NCBI GenBank assembly: GCA_013400975.1
Contig: WBMZ01010244.1
Coordinates: 233,230-297,229 of the forward strand
Length of the DNA: 64,000 bases
DNA from: Atrichornis clamosus
Lineage: Eukaryota > Chordata > Aves > Passeriformes > Menuridae
Direction: 5' to 3'
The position numbers and the translations under genes were made by a program. Below are positions 53,901 to 62,900 of this stretch, in pieces; position 1 is the first letter of the stretch, and every line of letters starts with the position of its first letter. The notes under the pieces were generated by a model, which saw only the letters and a program-made list of their open reading frames with translations, was not told the origin of the DNA and did no database searches.

Positions 53901-56900
53901 GACAAAAACATTAATATTACTAAAGTTAACTCTAAAAATAGCTAAATGAACAGTTATACAAGTTTACCCCAGAGAGCAGGATTAATTTTAAATCTCAACA
54001 ACGCTTTTCTCGTCTCATTCCAAATTCTTCTGTCATAGCATATCTGCTAAGGCACAGATACAGGCCCAGGACTGCAGTCCTAGTTCCTGAAGTTCTTAAA
54101 TTATAATCAGAATTTCACCCCAGTGAAACAACTACCTTTCACATAAAGTTTACAAAGTGCAGTAATATGAGCCAATATGTAATGGAGTGTTACCTGCCTT
54201 GCCTTGTGGAGATTCAGAAGAGTATTTAAACAGCCCTGAAAGCAAAAATATGGGGTCTATCAGCACTAAGAATCATTCCTCTCAAGAGTCTCAGAGAACT
54301 CAGATTTTTGGGACAGGTAACAGAGCATGCTACTATACTGCTTTTAGGGAAAGAGTAGCTGGATCAGCACTAACTGCTGTGCTTCTTGTCAGCCACAAAT
54401 GAAGTGGAGTCAGAGTGCTGGGCCATGGAAGCATCACGACAGGTGAAAGGCTTCCTATGCCTACAACAAAGTAGTCCTCAAAACACCAGAATGAATTTTC
54501 AAGAAAAACATGTTCAGTGGATAAGGAATTGGTTGGATGTTCACATTCAGAGGATAGTGGTCAATAAACAGTTCGGGGTCCCGATGGACATTAGTGACAA
54601 GTGGTGTCCCTCAGGGGTCTGTACTCGGACCAGTGCTATTTAATGTCTTCATTAAAGACAGACAAAAGTGCAGCCTCAGAAAGTTTGATGACAACACCAA
54701 GCTGAGTGTTGCTGTAACATCATGACATTTAACAAGGCCGAGTGCAAGGTGCTGCACCTGGGTGAGGGCAACCCCTGGTATCAACACAGACTGGGTGTGA
54801 ACAGATCGACAGCAGCCCTGCCAAGAAGGACTTGGGGGTGCTGGTGGATGAGAGGATGGACGTGAGACAGCAATGTGCACTTGCAGCCCAGAAATCCAGA
54901 AGTGTCCTGGGCTGCATCCAAAGCAGTGTGGCCAGCAGGGCAACATGACTCTGGCCCTCTACTCTGCTTTCATGAGACCCAACCTGAAGTGCTGCATCCA
55001 GGTCTGCGTTCGTCAGCAGAGAAAGGACATCAATGTGTTGGAACAAGTCCAGAGGAGGGTCATAAAGATGATCAGAGGGATGGTGCACCTCTCCTGTAAG
55101 GAAAGGCTCAGAGAATTGCCGTTGTTCAGCCTGGAGCACATCCTCTTATAGAAGCCTTCCAGTACCTAAAGGGATCATACAGGAAAGCTGAAGGACTTTT
55201 AACAAGGGTGTGTAGAGATAGAACAAAGGGAAATGGCTTCAAACTGAAAAAGAGTAGGTTTAAATAGACTATTAGGAAGAAATTCTTTACTGTGAGTGTG
55301 GTGAGGCACTGGAAGAGGTTGCCCAGAGAAGTTCTCATGGACCCTGGAAGCGTCCACGTCAGGTTGGATCAGGTCTTGAGCAAACTAGCCTAGTGGAAGG
55401 TGTCTCTGCTCATGGTGGGGGGTTGGAATTAGAAGATCTTTGATCCCTTCTGAGCCCAGTCATTCTATGATTCTGTGAAAATTGGCTAGAGACCTGTGTT
55501 TCAGTCACTAGCATACAACAGTCATTATTTTACAGGGATCATCATGTGAAAGCATATTCAGACTTGCCATAAAGGGACAGCTTGACCTACTTTTTGAGAA
55601 GTCTGTACCTTTGATGTATGCTAACACAAAATATTATATTTTCCCACCTATATCTTCATATGGATGTGTTACCAGGTCCTAACATAAAGTAGTGCAATAC
55701 TATCATATCTTGCCAAATCAGGTAAAGGATAAAAACATAAATTAGTACTATTGAGCAAGCATGAGGATAAAAGCTCCATGTAAGTATAAAATGTTTTTAT
55801 CAACACTTGGAACTTTCTAAGGAAGGTGATATAAAGAAGAATTTTACACTTATCCATTAATTATGTGGCATCTCAAAATGAACTGTGCAATTATTAAACT
55901 TATTTATTAAATGCCAGTGCTCATCTAAACAAAAACAAAAGAAATTCAATCTCCTGCTGGGCAACATGCTATTTCTGTATGGCATCCGTCACGTAGAAAG
56001 AAAGAAATGTGAGAAATATTTAGCTGGATATTCCTATGTAGAACGTTTCTAGAAGATTATAAGGTTTTCCCAGAACAACAGAACAATTTTTAGAAATTAA
56101 GAAAACCCACAGATTTTGCAAATGTGTTTAATGTTAAAAAAATACATCCACACAGCTCTCCAGTTTCTCATTATGTCACATGTAAAGATGCTCTGAAACA
56201 CAAATGTAATCAACATCTCCAGAGGAGAATTTGTCAATGCATAAGGAAGAACTACCTGATCTCACACATCACAGCTCATGCAGACTTCCAGCCCTCACGC
56301 AGACCTATCTCCCCTTTTTTGACCAGGAGAACCACCCCAGTGGTGGTGTAGGCTGTAGATACAGTCTACCAGGACTTCAGCAAAGCCTTTGACACTGTTT
56401 CCCACATCATTCTCCTGAAGCTGACAGCTTCTGGCTTGGATGGGTGTAGTCTTCACTGGATTAGAAACTGGCTGGATGGCCAGACCCAGAGAATGGTGGT
56501 AAATGGTGCTACATCACTAGTGGTGTTCCCCAGGGCTCACTATTGAAGACAGTCCTGTTTAATGTCTTTATCAATGATCTGTACAAAGAGATCAAGGGCA
56601 CCCTCAGACAGTTTTCAGATGAGACCAAGTCGGGCAGGAGTGTTGATCTACTGGAGGGCAGGAAGGCTCTGCACAGGGATCTGGACAGGCTGGATTGATG
56701 GGCTAAGGCCAATTGTATGAGGTTCAACAAGGCCAAGTTCCAGATCCTACACTTCAGACACAACAACCCCCTGCAAAGCTACAGGCTGGGGGCAGAGTGG
56801 TTGGAACGCTGCCTGGTGGAAAAGGACCTGGGGTGCTGGTTGAAAATGACCCAGCATGTGCCCAGGTGGCCAAGAAGGCCAATGGCATCCTGGCCTGTAA

Positions 56901-59900
56901 CAAAAATAGTGTTGCCAGCAGGACTAGGGAAGTGATTGTCCCTCTGTACTCAGCACTGGTGAGGCCACACCTCAAATTCTGTGTCCAGTTTTGGGCCCTT
57001 CATGAAAAGAAAGACACTGAGGTGCTGGAGCATTGAGGGCAACAGAGCTTGTGGAAGGTCTGGAGCACAGTCTTATGAGGAGCAGCTGAGGGACCTGGGG
57101 TTGTTTAGCCTGGAGAAGAGGAGGCTCAAGGGGGACCTGACCACTCTACAACTATCTGAAAGGAGTTTGTAGCCAGGTGAGGATCGGCCTCTTCTCTCAG
57201 GCAACCAGTGACAGGACAAGAAGAAATGGCCTCAAGCTGTGCCAGGGGAGGTTCCAGCTGGGCATCAGGAAGAATTTCTGCACTGAAGGGGTAACAAAGG
57301 CTGACCAGGGCAGAGTGATGGATTCACCATCCCTGGAAGTGTTCAGAGAAAGACTGGACGTGGCACTTATAGTGCTATGGTTTATTTGACATGGTGGTGT
57401 TCAAAGGTTGGACTCAATGATCTTGAAGGTCTTTTCCAACTTTAATGATTCTTTAAGTCCATTTAATGTCCAAGGGGTCATTAAATACACTACAGTTGTT
57501 ACTTTCTATTTTCTGGTCCTTTCAGCCAGTACTTTACTTCACGGATTCAAAGTATACATTCAAAATTAGAATAACCAGAACTCAATCTGGTTTGCTATTG
57601 ACAGGAGAGTCATCTACCAGCTGTGACTTCTTGCTCATGCTCCCATTTATAGTAGCACGAGCAACCGCTTGCATTTTCTTCCACACTTTGTTGGAAGCAA
57701 GCATCTAAAAAAATTGTTAGAATTAGCATCAATTCCCTAATCTGAGACTGCATGGCTGCAACAGCATTAGTGCTGATACACAAAACTTATCAGTAGCATG
57801 CAGTCACATAATGAAAGGAGAGGAGAGCTCCTCTCTGATACCAGAAGAGCTTCATTCAGCTTAATTTGACTGTGAAACTAAACACCAGGAAACCACAGCT
57901 TCATAAATAGCATAAGCCAGACAAATGTAGTGCTAAGGCTCAAAGACATTTCACCCACTCCCAATCACCATTCCCATACTGCTATCCAACTCCTTTGTGC
58001 TGGCACAGGTCTTTTAAAGTGTACAAAGTCCTGGATCACACAACTAATCTGTTTTAAAACTAACCATCATTTTCAGGGTTTGCCTCAGATAAATGACCCA
58101 AAGTGCCGTGCAGCTACAAGGGCAAACAGCACAAACACTAAAAGAGGGAGAGGACTGGCACTGCCATCTTCCTGCACTGACTGTGGCCTGAGGAAAAAAA
58201 AAAAAGAAATGTAGATTTTTCTCTCTCCTCCCCCCCCTTTTTTTTTGAGGCTTCTCAAAGCACTATATTAACTCTGCTCTGTATATTCACAGCTGGTTCC
58301 TCAGCTGCAGTTTCAACTCAGCAAATATGATTAACAGAAGTATTTGCACAAATCTAAATTTTAAAAAGTATGTGACTTAGCAACACTTTAGGAGTCTACA
58401 GGTACCTCTTTTACATTAAGGGGAAAGAACTAATTTTATACTCATTATTTACATAACACAGTTAAGGTCAAGCAAATAGTTTATCTGTTCAACTAAGTGA
58501 ATCAGAATTAAACTTTTATAAAATTTAAGTTGCAATTTGAAAAATAAAAGATGGGAAAAATGAAGAAGTACTTTTAATGTTAATATTTACAGCTTGGCGG
58601 TAGAGATGGAAGAACTATTTTTCAACATGCTTAGCATTATTGATGGATCATTCAGTATACCGTGTATACATCAGGCCCATAAGCTGTATAAAGGAATAGA
58701 GTTGCCAGTTTTCATGATTATGTAATAAAAAATATTTACGCAATGTAGAAAAACATCTCCTAAAGTCACATTTAAATGAAAGCTTTCATTTAAAACCAGA
58801 GGTGAGTTGCCTGCACCTAGAGGAAAACCAAAGTTTCCAAAACTAACAGGATGACTAAAAACTAAACAAAAATTAAAAACCCCAAACCTTTAGACAGTAG
58901 TGGTTTTGACATTCACAATTAACAACATATAACATATTAAAAGATTTTTAGAATTTAAGAATACTCTAGCTAATCAAGGATGGTTAGAATAAAGTCCAAC
59001 TTTTCTTGTTGCTGTGGGCCTTTGTAAGTTATCCTAAGTTTAGAGGCATTGAATTCTTTCCAATCTAGACAGAATATCACAAACTGTTAAATGTTTTAGA
59101 AAGGGATTGTCTTGTTTTCTACACTGATAGGATCTCTCCAAACTCGAAGTACATGATGTTCCCACAAGGGTGAATAATTCAATCTTCCACCTTGATAAAT
59201 CATTATTATCTTGTTATTTAGAGTAAGACACAAATGTCAAGGTCTGGAAGATTTAACACTAAGCAAGCACAAATGAAAAAAAAAAAATCTGAATACAAAA
59301 TAACAAAGTACACACAACAATGTTAAAAGCCCTAGGGAAATTATCAGTAAAGTCCTCAGAAAACAGACCAACCCGCAGTGCACATGCATCCAGAACCAGA
59401 TCCTCACCACGCAAAGAATTCCTGCTTTTGGCTGTATATCATAAAAGGGTGAAGTATAGTAAGAAAAATTAATGTAAGTAATAACATGAATCAAATGTCA
59501 GAAAACACGGAAACTAAGATTACAGGCAAAAGTTCACAGCAGGGATAAAAATTATGTTCCCTGAGCTGCTTGTTGCCACTGTCGTGGTAGAGGTCACGAT
59601 GCCCTGAGGTGGAATGCAAACTATGCAGTAGCTTCAGTATGGTCTGGCAGCTTCTCTTAATCTGCTGATAGTTTTATGATAAGCCATCAATCTTGACACT
59701 GACATGGTTGAGATGCACAGCTATTTTGCTGTCCCTGTTCTTCAGTTGGGCCAGTAGTGTGCAAAGCACAGGCAGATTACAACTCTTCAGTGATTCCTGT
59801 TAGACCGTCCAGAAACCACCAAACACACAGGCTGAAGATCTAAAACATGATCATAGACACTCAGATGCCTCTCCCTCTCTAAGTCCCTAAATCCATATGA

Positions 59901-62900
59901 TTTCGATGGGAAGTTCACAAACATCCCTGACAATATGGTCTAAGGAAGCCCAGTTCTCAACCAGAATCTAGGTTAAATGAGATTAAAACAAATGACAGCC
60001 CACTTTGTTACTACAATCTTCCTAAATTAGCACTTGCTCAGTCTACTTGCAGAATGTCACCTAATTCAAACTGAGTACTCCGGGCATCAGTGATCTAAAG
60101 CAGAAGCTCACTTACGCTCATGTCATTAAAGTGACCCTAGTCACCAGGAGAGTTACAGTCCTTTTGCTTGCAGAACTGTTTCTATATCCACATGATGTAG
60201 CAAATCAAAGAGTTGATTTAGCTGAAAACTAATGTGACTAAAAATTATCAGCTTTAGCAAAACCATTTTATCAATCTACCGCATTATGTAGTTACTTGAA
60301 AAATAGTACTAGCAGAAAAGGGGAGACTGAAAGCAAAGACATTCACTAGAAATAATAATGAGAGAGAGATCAACCTTTTAGGAGTATCAAAATTACAATT
60401 ATCATGTTAGAGTATGAAACCAAATTATGATATGTAACAACAAAAAAATTACAATGAAATCATGTGTCAATGTACTTGTGCTAAAATGTGCAATGTACAT
60501 GTGCTAAAAACATCTGTAGGTATATAATTATGTCATACTTAAGACAATGAACAGAAATTTACAAAATCTGTGACGATGCATCATGGCTGGACACAGACAA
60601 GACACTGTGGAAATACAAAACAGTGGTTACAAATACATACCAAATGAGCAAAACAACTTTACAGTATCAAGAAGTAAAAGACCATGCCAGAAACTCCAGG
60701 GTACTACTGGCAAATGAGAAGTGAAGAACACAAGAGGTGAAAAGAGAAGAATGAACTGATGAAACTGTGAGTTGGGAAATTAAGACCTTCTCATCTACAC
60801 AGTAATGAAGAATCAGTCAATAGGAAAGAAAGAAAATCTATCCTCTCCAACTCATATGTCAATGTACCTATTTTCAGACTACAGTAGCAAAAGGCTTCAG
60901 GAGCAGAAATCTAGAAAAAACAAGTATCTAGTAAACATACAACTCAGCATATAAGCAAACCAGGGTATCCAAGTTCAAGGGTGGGGAGGAGAAGTTGGAG
61001 GCAGGTTTTAGAGGAAAAAGATGTGAAAAGAGAAGAAAGTGGTTGAGTTTTTATGTTCATAATGAAAGCCATTAAAATATGCAGATTCTTTCTGAACTTT
61101 CCCAGGAAATTATTAGTAAATATTAGCCTTGCTATAGCATAGAAAGGTTTCACTTAGTATTAACCAGCTCTATTGCACTGTAGAAGCAACACTAAAGATA
61201 TTATCCTCAGTAAATTTAAAATCTCCAACTTGCAGATTAGGTTGCAATAAGTAAAAAAGATATTGTCACAAAAGTAGTACTTTGGTATTTTCTGTAGATA
61301 TTTAAGGCAGGAGATTTGCTTTATATTATTGTTGTTGAGTATTTTTTCATGCATATGGAGGTAACATCAACCTTTCCAAATGGGGTACAACACAAGCATC
61401 ATTAACAATTCATTTCAATCTCAGCAATGCTACTTTTATAGTCTGATTTTCAGAAAAGGCAGTGGCTTTTTGGATAAGATCAAGGAGAGTCCCACATAAG
61501 GAACAACCTGAGGGACAGTGAATAATGCATCTCTATGAGAAAAGAAGGCATGGAAAGACTGGACTGACATTATTGTCAAACAGTAACAGGCTGGGATATT
61601 GTATTATAATAGATGAAAAATTCCTATCAAGCCAAAAGTGCAAACCCCTGTACATTATATAAGATACTACCTGGGTTACAGGCAGCTTCTCAACTCTGCG
61701 TGCTTTTACTCCACTCGGTACAGGGATGACAATATACTATTCAAAAGCCAAAGCTTCCACTGGATCATTGCATTAACATGCCTGAGCAGTAAGATTGCCT
61801 TACAAAAAGCCTATCAGGCAGAGGTGAAGGTACCTTTTAGCAATGAGAACAATGCAGAGGCAAAAATGAAAGCTTCAACGACAGAGAAAGAATGTTATGT
61901 CTCAAGAACAGGTGCTCAAATAGAGAGAAAGTAGATAAAGATGTCAGGAGAAGGTTAAGGCCAGGTTGGAAAGCAATTGATAAGATGAAGGACATGAAGT
62001 GAAACCTTTTGTCATTTAAAAAGGCAATGATCTAGTTAAGACATATTGCTGAAAACGTGATCTTTAATTAGGAAAAGAGCAAAGTAATTTTCTGCCACAC
62101 AGGGAGAGAAAAAAAAAAAAGTCACCTACGCTGATTGTTGTGAGGTAAAAACCAGAATTGATATGCATCCTTTCAGTGATATGCACCACATGCAAACTGT
62201 TTCCTCTGAATTTCCCTAGAGTCAACAGACTGCTTTGATTACAGGAACTAACAGCAAGTTTTAAAATCCTCTACTTAATAAATTTCAGAATTAAAAATTC
62301 AGAATCAAAAGCAGTATCAGTGGACAAAATGCTAAAATTATTAAAAATAATGCCACACAGCCCAGAAAGAGAAAATTAAGTCACCGCGAGTATCTATTCT
62401 AAACTTTGCTCACAGGCATAGAGTAGAAAAGCACTTAAAATAGCAGAATAAGCAAACTGAGAGGGAGCTGCAGCTGGTTCTCCAATTACTAGGGATTGTT
62501 TAAAAATGCATATTCAACTCAAAAACCCTCTGAACATTTGTATTCTCCAAGATGACTTGCACAGTAGTTGAAAGACCCATATTTTAAACTACCAAATTTA
62601 AGTTATTCAAGTAACTGCAAATAAATAAATAAATACTTTAAACAAGAAGGCGGTAACATAAAAAATCCAAAACAGAGGGAAGTTTTAATACAGTCTATCT
62701 TCTACAGTAATTCCTTAGGACTATAAAACTAATCTCTCAAGTTTTCTCTTCTGAAAGTCCAAACACATACAGGATGCTAGGACTGCTCTGTTATCAGCCT
62801 GTAACAACTGCCCATGAGTAAATATTCACCTAGAGTGAATATGAACTCCCTGAATGATTGGTTATTAATGTTAACATTCAGGGAATCCTGCAAAATCAAC

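Noticed and set aside
54386..55338. ORFs of 70-136 codons on both strands
   Set aside because: Nearly all inside a CR1 copy; the CR1 frame is interrupted by stops and a deletion.
56509..57389. ORFs of 62-107 codons on both strands
   Set aside because: CR1 reverse-transcriptase remnants in several frames, not functional.
61638..61934. 98-codon plus-strand ORF in intron 2
   Set aside because: Antisense to the gene, no recognisable motif or supporting splice or promoter signals.
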